NCBI GenBank assembly: GCA_963704615.1
Contig: OY969923.1
Location: forward strand, 2,480,001 to 2,544,000
Direction of reading: 5' to 3'
Source: Bog-756 sp963704615
GTDB lineage: Bacteria > Actinomycetota > Acidimicrobiia > Acidimicrobiales > RAAP-2
DNA: 64,000 nt
A program made the position numbers and the translations under genes. The notes under the pieces were generated by a model. That model had not been told where the DNA came from. It searched no databases and saw only the letters and a program-made list of their open reading frames with translations. Positions 1 to 9,214 of the stretch are shown here, piece by piece. Each line of letters starts with the position of its first letter. Positions within the stretch are counted from its first letter, which is position 1.

Positions 1-2
1 GG

Positions 3-938
3 ATTGGCATTGCCAACCTCCCTTCGGCGGCGGCGACTGCCGCCTACCTGCCCGACGATGGGTTCGAAGAGGTCTTCACCGCCCACGACAATCAGGTGAC
101 GGTGGGGGGGCAATTCTTTCCCAACGGATTGGGCGAAACCGTCGACGGCGGCTACCAGGTCACCGGGGCTTGGAACTTCGGATCGGGTACGGGGCATTCC
201 CAGTACGTTGCGGCGGGGTTCATTCCCACGGTGGGCGGTGAGATGGTCAGTGGGGATGGCGGCATTCCCCAGCTCCTGGTCGCCATCATCCCCCGGGAAG
301 AGGTGGTCTTCACCGATGGGTGGTACGTGCAGGGACTCAAGGGAACAGGTTCCTACGACTACAACGTCACCGACCTGTTCGTCCCGAAAGGTCGCACCTA
401 CGAGTTGTTCACCCATGAGCCGCGGCGGGGTGGCTCACCGGCCTTTCAGATGGGGCTCATGCCGATCACCGCGGCCGGGCATTCGTCTTGGGCACTCGGT
501 GTCGCCAAAAGCACTCTCGACGACGTGACCGAGTTGGCCGCCACCAAGGTCCGAATGGGCGACGAGAGCTCGATCGCCCACCGGGCCTCGTTCCAACGCA
601 ACCTGGCTCACCACCTCGCCGCATGGAAAGCCGCCCGGCTGCTGGTGGTGGCCACCTTCGGGGAGGTTGAAGACTCGGTTGCCCGAGGACGTGCCCTCAC
701 ACCCAGCCAGCGTGCCGACATGCGGGTGGCGGCCACGTACGCCACCGAGACCTGTCGGGAGATCGTCCAGTGGGCCCATCTGGCCGCCGGCACCAGCGCC
801 ATCCGCGAGGGGAGCCGCCTCGAGCGGGCCTTCCGGGATATGTATACGGGGACCCAACACGTCTTCATCGGCGAGAAGACCTACATTGATTCCGCCCAGA
901 TCTATCTCGGCCTGGTCGAGGACCAGTTCGGGCTCTGA
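3..938 (+). CDS. acyl-CoA dehydrogenase family protein, 5' truncated by window edge
   Basis: The reading frame is open from base 3, so the true start lies outside the window; 311 residues remain. The visible part holds the middle beta-barrel (GAWNFGSGTGHSQY around residues 55-70, then EVVFTDGWYVQGLKGTGSYD) and the C-terminal four-helix bundle of the acyl-CoA dehydrogenase type 2 fold, as in flavin-dependent hydroxylases of the HsaA/HpaB kind and some dehydrogenases. Such proteins use FAD or reduced flavin on an acyl-CoA or aromatic substrate; which one cannot be told from here. The last residues (YLGLVEDQFGL) end cleanly at a TGA. A TetR-type regulator follows 290 bases downstream, so a catabolic role is plausible. 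Confidence 0.8.
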   Translation: MGIANLPSAAATAAYLPDDGFEEVFTAHDNQVTVGGQFFPNGLGETVDGGYQVTGAWNFGSGTGHSQYVAAGFIPTVGGEMVSGDGGIPQLLVAIIPREEVVFTDGWYVQGLKGTGSYDYNVTDLFVPKGRTYELFTHEPRRGGSPAFQMGLMPITAAGHSSWALGVAKSTLDDVTELAATKVRMGDESSIAHRASFQRNLAHHLAAWKAARLLVVATFGEVEDSVARGRALTPSQRADMRVAATYATETCREIVQWAHLAAGTSAIREGSRLERAFRDMYTGTQHVFIGEKTYIDSAQIYLGLVEDQFGL

Positions 939-1157
939 GCCTGAGTTCCCCTCGGATCGGTTCTGCCCTCGATGGCAGTGGCCCGTCCCGGAGCGGTCGC
1001 CGGCTCGCACCAGGGCCTGGGGAGCGTCGGTGAGGGCCCTCTCCGCTGGTCCATCTCTTTTCGAAAATTGGCTTGATTATGCGGATTGGCACATATTTTG
1101 GTCGATTCTGACCAGGAAACAGCCCGGTCTCGAGGTCGACGGACCTCAAGTCCGGAC

Positions 1158-1189
1158 ATATTGCATAACGATTCCAATATATATACGGT
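1158..1189 (+). promoter_or_regulatory. candidate promoter and operator of the TetR gene
   Basis: In an AT-rich island, TTGCAT (1161-1166) lies 17 bases before TACGGT (1184-1189), a reasonable -35/-10 pair for the gene at 1229. An inverted repeat, ATATTG-N11-CAATAT (1158-1163 and 1175-1180), overlaps it and could be an autoregulatory TetR site. Pattern only; no factor is shown to bind. Confidence 0.4.
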
Positions 1190-1228
1190 GGTCACGATGA
1201 ACGTCGAAGCGTCGATCACCGGAGGAAT

Positions 1229-1897
1229 GTGAGCAAGACCCAACAGGAGCGGAGGGCCGAAACCCGGGCGCGGCTTCTGGCCGCGGCCGCTGATCTGTTT
1301 GCCGCACAGGGGGTCGATGCGGTGTCGGTGGACGCCGTCGCCGAGGCCGCGGGCCGCACATCGGGAGCGGTGTACGACCACTTCGGAAGCAAACAGGGAC
1401 TGCTCTTGGCCCTGCTCGACGCGTGGAAGGACTCGGTGCGCACTGTCCTTTTGGCCGAGGTCGCGGTCACCGCATCACCGCAGGGTCAGTTGGCGGCAGT
1501 CTGGGAGGGAATGACGGGAGACTCTGACGACCCGGCCGGTCGCTGGGCTCTCCTCGAACACGAGTTGTGGCTACGCGCGGCACGGGACCCGGAGGTGGCG
1601 GAGGTCATGCGGAACCGGAACGCCGAGGCCCGTCGCTTCAGCGCCCACCAGCTGGCCGGCTGGACCTCGCGGACCGGCGCACGGCCCTCCGCCGATCCGG
1701 AGGAACTCGCCGTGCTGGTCACCGCCCTGCTCGCCGGATTGGCCATGCAACGCCAGCTCGAGCCCGACGCCGTCAGCGACGACCTTGCCGTGCGAGGTCT
1801 GAGTGCGCTGATCGGACTTCCCGATGTCGCCCGACCGGTCGGCGGACCGACGCCTGCGCCGGGTGCCGACCACATCCCTCAAAACCAAAGCACATGA
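1229..1897 (+). CDS. TetR/AcrR family transcriptional regulator
   Basis: A 222-residue DNA-binding repressor-type protein. Residues about 8-55 form the TetR helix-turn-helix (RARLLAAAADLFAAQGVDAV, then AEAAGRTSGAVYDHFGSKQG), and the rest is a variable ligand-binding helical domain. Translation starts at GTG 1229, with GGAGG at 1221-1225; the ATG overlapping it at 1227 runs straight into a stop. The nitronate monooxygenase gene follows after 21 bases on the same strand and is the likely co-transcribed target. The proline-rich C-terminal tail is typical of spurious extension in high-GC genes but belongs to the frame. The ligand is unknown. Confidence 0.85.
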   Translation: MSKTQQERRAETRARLLAAAADLFAAQGVDAVSVDAVAEAAGRTSGAVYDHFGSKQGLLLALLDAWKDSVRTVLLAEVAVTASPQGQLAAVWEGMTGDSDDPAGRWALLEHELWLRAARDPEVAEVMRNRNAEARRFSAHQLAGWTSRTGARPSADPEELAVLVTALLAGLAMQRQLEPDAVSDDLAVRGLSALIGLPDVARPVGGPTPAPGADHIPQNQST

Positions 1898-1918
1898 TCG
1901 CCACAAAGGAGCCTGATT

Positions 1919-3040
1919 ATGAACACTGAGATCCGTCGGAAGCTCGGCATCGAGTTCCCCATCTTCGCCTTCACCCACTGTCGGGACGTGGTGGCGGCCG
2001 TGACCAACGCCGGTGGCATCGGTGTGCTCGGTGCCATCGGCTTCTCGCCGGACCAGTTGGAGGTCGAGCTCACCTGGATCGACGAGCACGTGGGTGATCG
2101 ACCGTACGGAGTGGACATCGTGATCCCGGCCAAGTACGAGGGTATGGACGAGATGGATCCCGACAAGCTCGAGGCTCAGATCCGGGCCCTGGTCCCGCCC
2201 CAGCACAAGGAGTTCGCCCTCAAGATCCTCGCCGACCACAACGTTCCCGAGATTCCGGAGGAGGAACGCCACTCCGGGGGGATGATCGGATGGACGGCGG
2301 CCCATGCCGCCGGACTCCTGTCGGTCGCACTACGGCACCCGAACGTGAAGCTGATCGCCAATGCCCTCGGCACTCCTCCGCCCGATGTGGTGGAGAGGGT
2401 CCAGGGTGCAGGACTCATGATCGGAGCATTGGCCGGCTCGGTCAAGCACGCTCTCAACCACAAGGCCGCCGGCCTCGATTTCATCGTTTGTCAGGGGTCA
2501 GAGGGCGGCGGACACACCGGAGACGTAGGCAGCATCGTGTTGTGGCCGGAAGTTGTAGACGCCGTGGCTCCGATCCCCGTGCTCGCCGCGGGTGGTGTCG
2601 GCAGTGGTCGGCAGATGGCGGCCGCCCTCGCCCTCGGCGCCCAGGGGGTCTGGTCCGGCACACTGTGGCTCACCGTGGAGGAAGCGGACATCCCGCCCAA
2701 ACAGATGGAGACATACATCGCCGCGTCCAGCCGTGACACGGTGCGGTCGCGGTCGTTCACCGGAAAGCCGTGCCGGATGCTCAAGAACGACTGGACCGAG
2801 GCTTGGGAGGCCGAGGACACTCCGGACCCCTTGCCCATGCCCCTGCAGATGATGGTGGCCATCGAAGCCGTCTCACGGGGCCATCGCTACCCGGAACAGG
2901 CCAAGGACGTGAATTTCAATCCGTGTGGTCAGGTGATCGGGAGGGCCACCACGGTCCGCAAGGCCAAGGACGTGGTGTTCTCGATGGTCGAGGAGTATCT
3001 CGAGGCCACCGAGCGGCTGCAGGAGGGTGTCGCCGTCTGA
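1919..3040 (+). CDS. nitronate monooxygenase family flavoprotein
   Basis: A 373-residue FMN-dependent TIM-barrel protein of the nitronate monooxygenase/2-nitropropane dioxygenase family. Seen: N-terminal IEFPIFAFTHCRDVVAAVTN with GGIGVLG, a central GSEGGGHTGDVGSI loop (the usual QGxEAGGH phosphate/active-site loop) and PVLAAGGVGSGRQMAAALAL near residue 225, the FMN phosphate-binding part. Family members oxidise alkyl nitronates or act as enoyl reductase-like flavoproteins; annotation beyond the family is unsafe. An AAAGGAG ribosome site precedes ATG 1919. It follows the TetR gene and ends before a strong terminator at 3155. A second family member lies at 36200. Confidence 0.85.
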   Translation: MNTEIRRKLGIEFPIFAFTHCRDVVAAVTNAGGIGVLGAIGFSPDQLEVELTWIDEHVGDRPYGVDIVIPAKYEGMDEMDPDKLEAQIRALVPPQHKEFALKILADHNVPEIPEEERHSGGMIGWTAAHAAGLLSVALRHPNVKLIANALGTPPPDVVERVQGAGLMIGALAGSVKHALNHKAAGLDFIVCQGSEGGGHTGDVGSIVLWPEVVDAVAPIPVLAAGGVGSGRQMAAALALGAQGVWSGTLWLTVEEADIPPKQMETYIAASSRDTVRSRSFTGKPCRMLKNDWTEAWEAEDTPDPLPMPLQMMVAIEAVSRGHRYPEQAKDVNFNPCGQVIGRATTVRKAKDVVFSMVEEYLEATERLQEGVAV

Positions 3041-3154
3041 TTCCCCCGGTTCCCACGCCCATGGAACCGACCGGGACCGCGAACAGGAGTGCCTGGGCGT
3101 AGGGGCGGCCCGGTCGATCGAAACCTGGTCAGTCGGATCATCACGATGACAGCG

Positions 3155-3200
3155 GAACCAGCGCCCGGTCCCGACGAACCGGGCGCTGGTTCGTGCCTTT
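3155..3200 (+). terminator. strong hairpin terminator after nitronate monooxygenase gene
   Basis: A perfect 15-bp inverted repeat (3155-3169 paired with 3178-3192, core CAGCGCCCGGT/ACCGGGCGCTG) with an 8-base loop is followed by GTGCCTTTTA. It separates the TetR/nitronate monooxygenase pair from the flavoprotein gene that starts at 3210. Confidence 0.8.
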
Positions 3201-3209
3201 TAGGCTGTC

Positions 3210-4568
3210 GTGATGCACTTCGTGATCATCGGCGGCGGGCCCGCGGGAAACCAGGCCGCCACCCACGCGGCCAGCCTCGGTGTCGAGGTCACTCTCATCG
3301 AGCGGGACATCGTCGGCGGAGCCGCCAACCTGTGGGACTGCATCCCGTCGAAGGCGATGATCGCCACCGGGGGCGTCATGTCCACACTCCGTCGGATCCC
3401 GGGTATGGGGGTCGTGGGAGCAGAGGGGACGATCGACCTCGAGCTTCTGCGTGGACGGATCGCCTCCATCGTTGATCGTCTCGAGCGAACCAACGAGAAG
3501 ATTCTCGAGAGCCAGAGCGTGCGCCTGGTGCGGGGCACCGCTCGGCTGGCCGATGCGCACACCGTGGTGGCCGAGACCATTCATGGCGAGGAGGTGTTCG
3601 AGGCCGATTCCATACTGCTCAGCACCGGAAGCCGCCCCCGTATCCCGGCGTGGGCCACTCTCGATGCCGATCGCATCCTCTCGACCAGGGATGCCTACCC
3701 GCCGAAGGTCCTCCCCGACCACCTGGTGGTCATCGGTTCGGGAGTCACTGGCGTCGAGTTCGTCCACCTCTTCTCGGCGTTGGGCAGTGAAGTGACGCTC
3801 ATCGTGAGCCGCCAACAGGTCCTTCCCCAAAAAGATCCCGAGGTGGCCGCGGTCCTGGAGGCCGATTTCTCCCGCCGTGGCGTCCATCTGCTCAAAGGGG
3901 CGAGGGCGGTCGCCGCCGACCGGACCGAAAGCAGCGTCGTGGTCCAATGTGACGATGGGCGGTCGGTTGTCGCCTCCCACGCCCTGATGGCCATCGGCTC
4001 CATTCCCAATTCGGAAGGGCTCGGGCTCGAGAACGCCGGCGTCGTGGTCGGTGACGACGGATACGTGCCCATCAACCGGCACTGCCAGACCAACGTGCCT
4101 CACATCTTCGCGGCCGGAGACCTGTCGGGAAAGCTCCCACTGTCGTCCGTGGCCCACATGCAAGGTCGGCAGGTTGCCGACTACGTGGTCGGGGGCCACT
4201 CGGTCACGCACCGCCACCCCAACTATGACAGCGCGCCCTCGGCCATCTTCACCGAGCCAGAGATCGCCGACGTCGGACTAGCGGAAGCTGACGCCTTCGC
4301 CGAGGGCCGGAAGATCCGGGTGACCAAGGTGCCGTTCGCGGCGAGCGCCCGAGCCCTCATCGACAACGACTCGCGCGGATTCGTCAAGATTCTCACCGAT
4401 CCGGCCACCGGCATCCTCCTCGGTGGCTCCATCGTCGGCCATAACGCATCGGAGCTCATTTCGGTTCTGGCCGTGGCCGTCACCGGGAGACTCCGGGTCA
4501 CCGACATCGTCGAGGCCATGCTGGTGCACCCGACCCTGGCCGAGGCTCTGGCTGAAGCAGCCGAATAA
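3210..4568 (+). CDS. LpdA-like flavoprotein disulfide-reductase family protein, one redox Cys missing
   Basis: A 452-residue two-dinucleotide-domain flavoprotein. Residues 4-13 are the FAD GxGxxG site (FVIIGGGPAG), about 172-185 the NAD(P) site (VVIGSGVTGVEF), and the dimerisation domain carries HPTLAE, the usual His-Glu pair. The redox loop reads GGAANLWDCIPSK: the first Cys of the canonical CxxxxC is Ala39 and only Cys44 remains. The same single-Cys arrangement occurs in mycobacterial LpdA (Rv3303c), known as an NAD(P)H quinone reductase, so lipoamide or mercury reduction is unlikely and quinone reduction is the better guess. GTG 3210 or ATG 3213 may start it. It is monocistronic, just after a terminator. 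Confidence 0.85.
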   Translation: MMHFVIIGGGPAGNQAATHAASLGVEVTLIERDIVGGAANLWDCIPSKAMIATGGVMSTLRRIPGMGVVGAEGTIDLELLRGRIASIVDRLERTNEKILESQSVRLVRGTARLADAHTVVAETIHGEEVFEADSILLSTGSRPRIPAWATLDADRILSTRDAYPPKVLPDHLVVIGSGVTGVEFVHLFSALGSEVTLIVSRQQVLPQKDPEVAAVLEADFSRRGVHLLKGARAVAADRTESSVVVQCDDGRSVVASHALMAIGSIPNSEGLGLENAGVVVGDDGYVPINRHCQTNVPHIFAAGDLSGKLPLSSVAHMQGRQVADYVVGGHSVTHRHPNYDSAPSAIFTEPEIADVGLAEADAFAEGRKIRVTKVPFAASARALIDNDSRGFVKILTDPATGILLGGSIVGHNASELISVLAVAVTGRLRVTDIVEAMLVHPTLAEALAEAAE

Positions 4569-4661
4569 ACGGGGCGGCTGATGGGGCAATCGTCCGCTTG
4601 ATGATGGGGGCTGGCATACTGGCCGGCAGTCCCCGTCGAGCAACCGAAACGGAGCGCCACC

Positions 4662-5714
4662 TTGGTCCGCGACCGCTGGCTTCGAGCCGTGATGGTCCCA
4701 GTGGTCGCGGCGGCAGCAGTTCTGGTCCCCTCGGTGACGGCCGCTGGATCTGCGGGGTCGCCCCGCACCCATCCGACTCTTGCTCCGAGGAGCGGCGCCT
4801 ATGTCTTCACCCTTCGCTTCGACGGTCTGACCCGTGACTACCGATTACATGTCCCGCCGGCAGCCAGCGGAGGTCAGCCGCTCCCTCTCGTTCTCAACCT
4901 GCACGGCGCCACCCAAAATGCACAGCTGGAGGAGATCACCTCGGGCATGGATTCCAACGCCGACCAGAATGGCTATCTGGTCGCCTACCCCGACGGGACG
5001 CGGATCTCCAAGGTCCTGACTCCCGACCCCGTCGCCAAACAGGCCCAGTACGGGTGGAATGCCGGTCAGTGCTGCGGTCTGCCTGTCACCCGGCACATCA
5101 ACGACGTTGGCTTCCTGTTGGCCGTCATTGCCAACATCGCGGCCCGGACCCCGGTCGAGCTCCGGAGGGTCTATATGACGGGAATCTCGAACGGCGGGAT
5201 GATGGCCTACGCGATGGCAGCCGAAGCCTCCGACCATGTGGCTGCCATCTCGTCGGTGTCGGGCCAGGTCGAGATCCCTGCGATCCACCCCAGCCGAGCT
5301 GTGCCCACTCTGGAGTTCCACAGTGTCAACGATCCGGTCGCCAAGTGGGACGGGGTGCCGAATCGGAATCCCGCCCTGCGTTTGTCGGTGATGGAAGGCA
5401 TTGACCAGTGGGTTCGGGCAGACGGCTGTCACGCCACTCCTCATGACGGTACGACCATCGTCGGCGCATCCAACTCTGTCTCCGCCGGCGAAACAGCCAC
5501 CCTGGTGACCTACACCCACTGCCGACATGGTTCGGAGGTTGCCCTGTGGCGCTTCACCGGATCGGGCCACGTCTGGCCCGGCAGCACTCTCAACACCGGA
5601 CCACCCAGTACGTGGATCCTCACCGGTGTGGGCAGGGGTATCGTCCTGGTCGACGCCAATCAGACCATGTGGGAGTTCTTCCAGCACTACTCCCTCCCTT
5701 CGCCGAACAGCTAG
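4662..5714 (+). CDS. secreted PHB depolymerase/feruloyl esterase-type hydrolase
   Basis: A 350-residue alpha/beta hydrolase of the LpqC/PHB depolymerase-like esterase group (CE1-related). Residues 1-30 are a signal peptide (RAVMVPVVAAAAVLVPSVTA), so it should be exported. Seen: an oxyanion region PLVLNLHGAT, YPDG, the pair QCCG (probable disulfide, as in the family) and nucleophile elbow GISNGGMMA (Ser around residue 175). A late GSGHVWPG supplies the likely catalytic His. It should cleave ester bonds of polymers or aryl esters outside the membrane. The start is TTG 4662 behind GGAG (4651); the substrate is unknown. Confidence 0.8.
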   Translation: MVRDRWLRAVMVPVVAAAAVLVPSVTAAGSAGSPRTHPTLAPRSGAYVFTLRFDGLTRDYRLHVPPAASGGQPLPLVLNLHGATQNAQLEEITSGMDSNADQNGYLVAYPDGTRISKVLTPDPVAKQAQYGWNAGQCCGLPVTRHINDVGFLLAVIANIAARTPVELRRVYMTGISNGGMMAYAMAAEASDHVAAISSVSGQVEIPAIHPSRAVPTLEFHSVNDPVAKWDGVPNRNPALRLSVMEGIDQWVRADGCHATPHDGTTIVGASNSVSAGETATLVTYTHCRHGSEVALWRFTGSGHVWPGSTLNTGPPSTWILTGVGRGIVLVDANQTMWEFFQHYSLPSPNS

Positions 5715-5771
5715 CACAGGTCGGTGCCACGCTCCGGGCCAGGTTCGCCGTGTCCCTTCTCCCCTGGTTCG

Positions 5772-6677
5772 GTGTCGATCCGTCTCTATCCTCACAACGA
5801 ACTCGAGGCGCACGGCATCGTCAGCGAACTGTGTGCCCAGGCCCAGATCGCGCTCGAAGCCGGCTTCGACGGCATCATGACCAGCGAGCACCATGGCGGA
5901 TTCCCGGGCTACCTGCCGAACCCGCTGCAGACGGTCTCCTTCATCCTCGAGGAGAACGCCACAGGCTGGGCGGCCCCCTGCCCCCTTCTCCTCCCCCTGC
6001 GCCCCACCGCTCTGGTGGCCGAAGAGGTGGCCTGGCTGAGCGCCCGCCACCCAGGCCGGGTCGGTGTCGGTGTGGCAGCCGGTGCACTTGCCCTCGACTT
6101 CGAGGTGATGGGAAAGGCATTGACAGAATCGGCCACGGTGTTCACGTCAGAACTTCCGAGATTGGTCGACATGCTCCGGGGCCGTGACCTTCAGCAGCTG
6201 AGTGGAGATCCAGCACTGCGGGCCTGCTCGGTCCGTCCAGTCCCCGTGCTCAGTGCCGCTGTCTCGGTGACAGCGGCGCGGCGGGCGGCGCGCTGCGGCG
6301 CCGGCCTCCTGATGGAGGGAATGTCGCCGGTGGACCGATTGGCCCGTTTGACGGCCGCCTATGAGTCGAACGGGGGGACGGCCTCCAAGGTCCTGATCCG
6401 GCGGGTGTGGCTGGGAGACCTTCCGACCGAACTGGTCCGGAGGCAGCGGGCGACCTACGACAGCTATTCGGGAGCTGCCACCGTCTTCGGTGATGATCAG
6501 ACCATATGCACCGACCAACCGGCGGCGATGGCGGACCGGCTCATCGAGGCGGTCGAGCAATCGGGGGCCGACGCGCTCAATCTTCGGGTGCACCTACCCG
6601 GCATGTCCACCGAGTCGGTGCGCGCCCAGATCGCCCGCATCGCCACCGAGGTGGTACCCATGATCTCGTCTGCCTAA
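5772..6677 (+). CDS. luciferase-like (LLM class) flavin-dependent oxidoreductase
   Basis: A roughly 301-residue TIM-barrel protein of the bacterial luciferase-like superfamily, which uses FMN or F420. The N-terminal strand SIRLYPHNELE and the segment FDGIMTSEHHGGF (family EHH pattern) are clear, followed by an internal RHPGRVGVGVAAGAL segment, where the family binds cofactor phosphate. The gene could begin at an upstream ATG (5724), but the extra N-terminus (PRSGPGSPCPFSPGS) is unlike the family, so GTG 5772 is preferred. Actinomycetes often use F420 in this family; that is inference. No substrate can be named. Confidence 0.75.
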   Translation: MSIRLYPHNELEAHGIVSELCAQAQIALEAGFDGIMTSEHHGGFPGYLPNPLQTVSFILEENATGWAAPCPLLLPLRPTALVAEEVAWLSARHPGRVGVGVAAGALALDFEVMGKALTESATVFTSELPRLVDMLRGRDLQQLSGDPALRACSVRPVPVLSAAVSVTAARRAARCGAGLLMEGMSPVDRLARLTAAYESNGGTASKVLIRRVWLGDLPTELVRRQRATYDSYSGAATVFGDDQTICTDQPAAMADRLIEAVEQSGADALNLRVHLPGMSTESVRAQIARIATEVVPMISSA

Positions 6678-6734
6678 GGGGTTCCCCATTCGTCGCGGCA
6701 CCCGCGTCCGCCGTCAAAGGGGGAGACTGGTGGG

Positions 6735-7466
6735 GTGGACGCCGTGGTGTCTCCATTCGCCTATGGGGTGAGCGTGGTATTCGGTCTGGGCGCCTGCGTC
6801 GGGGCGTGCATGGCGGCGCGGGTTCGACCGGGAACCTGGACCCAGGCGGTGGCCTGGGTGGTGGGAGTGGCGCTCGCGCTCGATGCCTGCAGCTACTCGA
6901 TCGGGCTGTTGGTCGCGGGCACGTGGTCGGCTCGGACCTCGCTCCCTCTTCCTCTTTGTGACGCGGCAGTGCTCGTGGCCGCGGCGGCCTGCTTCTGGAG
7001 GGTGCCTGTCCTGGTCGAGCTGACCTACTTCTGGGGTCTGGCCGGCACGCTGCAGGGGGTGCTCACCCCAGACCTGTCGGTGGGCTTCCCCCATCTCGTC
7101 TTCTGGCAGTACGTCGTCGGCCACCTGGGCATCGTCTTCGCCGCCCTCTTCCTTGTGGCCGGGCTGGGCGTCGTGCCCCGACGTGGTGCAGTTCCGAGGG
7201 TCTTCGCCATCACCCTCGCCTACACCGCGTTTGTCGGGCTGGTCGACGCCCTCTTTGGCGCCAACTACATGTTCCTGCGGCGTCCCCCGGGCGAGTGGAC
7301 CCTCCTGCGTGTGCTCGGCCCGTGGCCCTGGTATCTGCTGAGTGCCGCGGTCGTCGCCTTGGTGTTGTTCATCGCCCTCGACGCTCCCTTCTGGCCCGGC
7401 CGGCGACGGGAGGAGGCGCTGTGGGCCCAGGGCGATGCCGCCCGCCCGTCACTCGGCGCCCGATGA
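6735..7466 (+). CDS. YwaF/TIGR02206-type integral membrane protein
   Basis: A 243-residue membrane protein with six to seven predicted helices. The signature of the YwaF (TP0381) family is visible: LPLPLCDAAV, WGLAGTLQGVLTPDL near residue 105 and FPHLVFWQYVVGHLG. The function of the family is unknown. Translation starts at GTG 6735. Its stop overlaps the start of the MFS transporter gene by four bases, so the two are translated together; two further small membrane protein genes follow, suggesting a four-gene membrane operon. Confidence 0.8.
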   Translation: MDAVVSPFAYGVSVVFGLGACVGACMAARVRPGTWTQAVAWVVGVALALDACSYSIGLLVAGTWSARTSLPLPLCDAAVLVAAAACFWRVPVLVELTYFWGLAGTLQGVLTPDLSVGFPHLVFWQYVVGHLGIVFAALFLVAGLGVVPRRGAVPRVFAITLAYTAFVGLVDALFGANYMFLRRPPGEWTLLRVLGPWPWYLLSAAVVALVLFIALDAPFWPGRRREEALWAQGDAARPSLGAR

Positions 7467-8779
7467 CGCCGACGGACGGTGGAGCTCCTCCGGCACAGTC
7501 AGAGCCCGGAGCCGTAGCCCGACCCCTGCTTGTCCACGGATGGAGGGACCCGGCGGTCATGGGTGTGTCCCTGGTGGCGATGGCCGCAGGTTTCGGACAG
7601 TTCGGATTGACCGCCACGCTCGGCGACGTCGCCCGACACTTCGGCCACATCCTGCACGGCACGACGATCGCCGACCAGGCAGGTCTATCGGGAACTCAGC
7701 TCGGCTTGGGGCTGGCGCTGATCCGGCTGGCATCGTTGGGCGGGCTCCCGTTGGCGGGTCTGGCCGACCGTGTCGGCCGGCGACGGGTCATGCTGTTCGC
7801 CTGCGGGCTCGGGCTCGCCGTCACCGCGGCGTCGGCCGCCAGTCCGGGCTATTGGTGGTTCGTCTTCATCTTCGCCCTTGGGCGACCACTCCTGTCGGCG
7901 GCCTATGCGGTCGCCCAGGTGGGGGCGGCCGAGGAGACCGGGTCAAGTCAGCGTGCCGCGGCCATGGCTCTGGTCACAGCCGGCTACGCGGTCGGCGCCG
8001 GCGCCACCGCCGTCCTCTACGGCTTGGCCGGCCACTCCCTGGGGTATCGGGGAATATTCGTGCTGGCTGTTGTCCCCCTGGTCGGGCTTCCCTTCGTGGC
8101 ACGCTGGGTATCGGAGCCCGACCGCTTCGTGCAGGCTGCGAACTCTGACGAGCGGCGATGGCCGGTCCTCGGAGCCGTGTCCCGTCCGTTTCGTGCTCGC
8201 CTCGCTCTGGTCACCATGTTGGTCTTCCTTTTGGGAATGATCAGCGGACCGGCCAACAGCTTCGTGTTCCTCTACGCGCAGAACGTCAAAAAGTTTCCGG
8301 GGATCGCCGAATCAGCGTTGGTCGTGGGCGCTGGGATCCTTGGACTGGGGGGCCTGCTGGCCGGGGTTCGCTTGGCCGACCGAATCGGACGACGACCGAC
8401 GGCCATGGGCGCCATGATCTGCATCGGAGCGTCCGGCATCCTCTGCTACAGCGGCAGTAAGGTGGCCCTGGTGGTCGGGTATCTGGCCGGCGTCACCGCC
8501 GGGGGGATCATCGCTCCCGCCGCAGGGGCATTCGTCAATGAGCTGTTCCCAACAGCAGTGCGTGCCTCAGTTGCCGGGTGGAATGTTGCCGGAGCTGTGT
8601 TGGGAGCAGTGGTGGGCCTGGTGGTGTTCGGCGCCGTGGCCGACGTGGGAAACCGCTTCGGGACCGCCGCTCTCGTCACCTTCGTGCCGGCCATGGTGTT
8701 GAGCGGTCTGATTTGGTTCCTCCCGGAAACTCGAGGGCACGAGCCGGAGTGGTTCTGGCCCGACGACGTGGTCGGCTAG
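7463..8779 (+). CDS. MFS transporter
   Basis: A 438-residue major facilitator with about 12 hydrophobic segments. The conserved loop 2-3 motif appears as GLADRVGRRRVML and is repeated in the second half as RLADRIGRRPTAM, the pseudo-twofold signature of the family. The arrangement resembles sugar/aromatic acid:proton symporters, but the substrate is not evident. The ATG at 7463 sits in an ATGA overlap with the preceding gene; this start agrees with a cytoplasmic N-tail before the first helix (VMGVSLVAMAAGF). The next gene begins 9 bases downstream. Confidence 0.85.
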   Translation: MTPTDGGAPPAQSEPGAVARPLLVHGWRDPAVMGVSLVAMAAGFGQFGLTATLGDVARHFGHILHGTTIADQAGLSGTQLGLGLALIRLASLGGLPLAGLADRVGRRRVMLFACGLGLAVTAASAASPGYWWFVFIFALGRPLLSAAYAVAQVGAAEETGSSQRAAAMALVTAGYAVGAGATAVLYGLAGHSLGYRGIFVLAVVPLVGLPFVARWVSEPDRFVQAANSDERRWPVLGAVSRPFRARLALVTMLVFLLGMISGPANSFVFLYAQNVKKFPGIAESALVVGAGILGLGGLLAGVRLADRIGRRPTAMGAMICIGASGILCYSGSKVALVVGYLAGVTAGGIIAPAAGAFVNELFPTAVRASVAGWNVAGAVLGAVVGLVVFGAVADVGNRFGTAALVTFVPAMVLSGLIWFLPETRGHEPEWFWPDDVVG

Positions 8780-8788
8780 GGCTCCGCC

Positions 8789-9214
8789 GTGACACAACGG
8801 CGAGCCGCGGCGCGGCCCTACCAAATCATCGTCCTTGCCATCGTGGGCCTCGGCTATGCGACGGTGGCCTCGTTCACACGTCCGTTCACCGTGGGAGCCG
8901 ATGTCGTGACGGCAATTCCACTGGCGGTTGCCGTGGTCGTCGCCGTGGTGCGAGAGCGAACCGTTGGCCGACCGGCTCTCGCCTCCGACCCGGGAAGTGA
9001 GCCCGTTCCGGTGCCCCTCACCCGGTGGTCGCTCGTCTGGTTCGCGGTGGCCGCGGCCATCGTCAGCTGGGAGCTCGTCGCATTCACCAGCGCGCCTCGA
9101 CGCGCCCACCCCACTCTGAGCACACTCATCGACATGCTCGACTCGACCCACGCCGGAAAGACCGTTGCCATCGCACTGTGGCTGCTCCTCGGGTGTTACC
9201 TGGTCCGGCGATGA
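8789..9214 (+). CDS. small hypothetical membrane protein
   Basis: A 141-residue protein with about four hydrophobic segments (IIVLAIVGLGYATV, AIPLAVAVVVAVV, WFAVAAAIVSWELVAF and a C-terminal LWLLLGCYLV). No enzyme motif is seen. GTG 8789 lies 9 bases after the MFS gene and the stop overlaps the next gene (ATGA). Position implies it works with its neighbours in the membrane. Family not recognised with certainty. Confidence 0.65.
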   Translation: MTQRRAAARPYQIIVLAIVGLGYATVASFTRPFTVGADVVTAIPLAVAVVVAVVRERTVGRPALASDPGSEPVPVPLTRWSLVWFAVAAAIVSWELVAFTSAPRRAHPTLSTLIDMLDSTHAGKTVAIALWLLLGCYLVRR

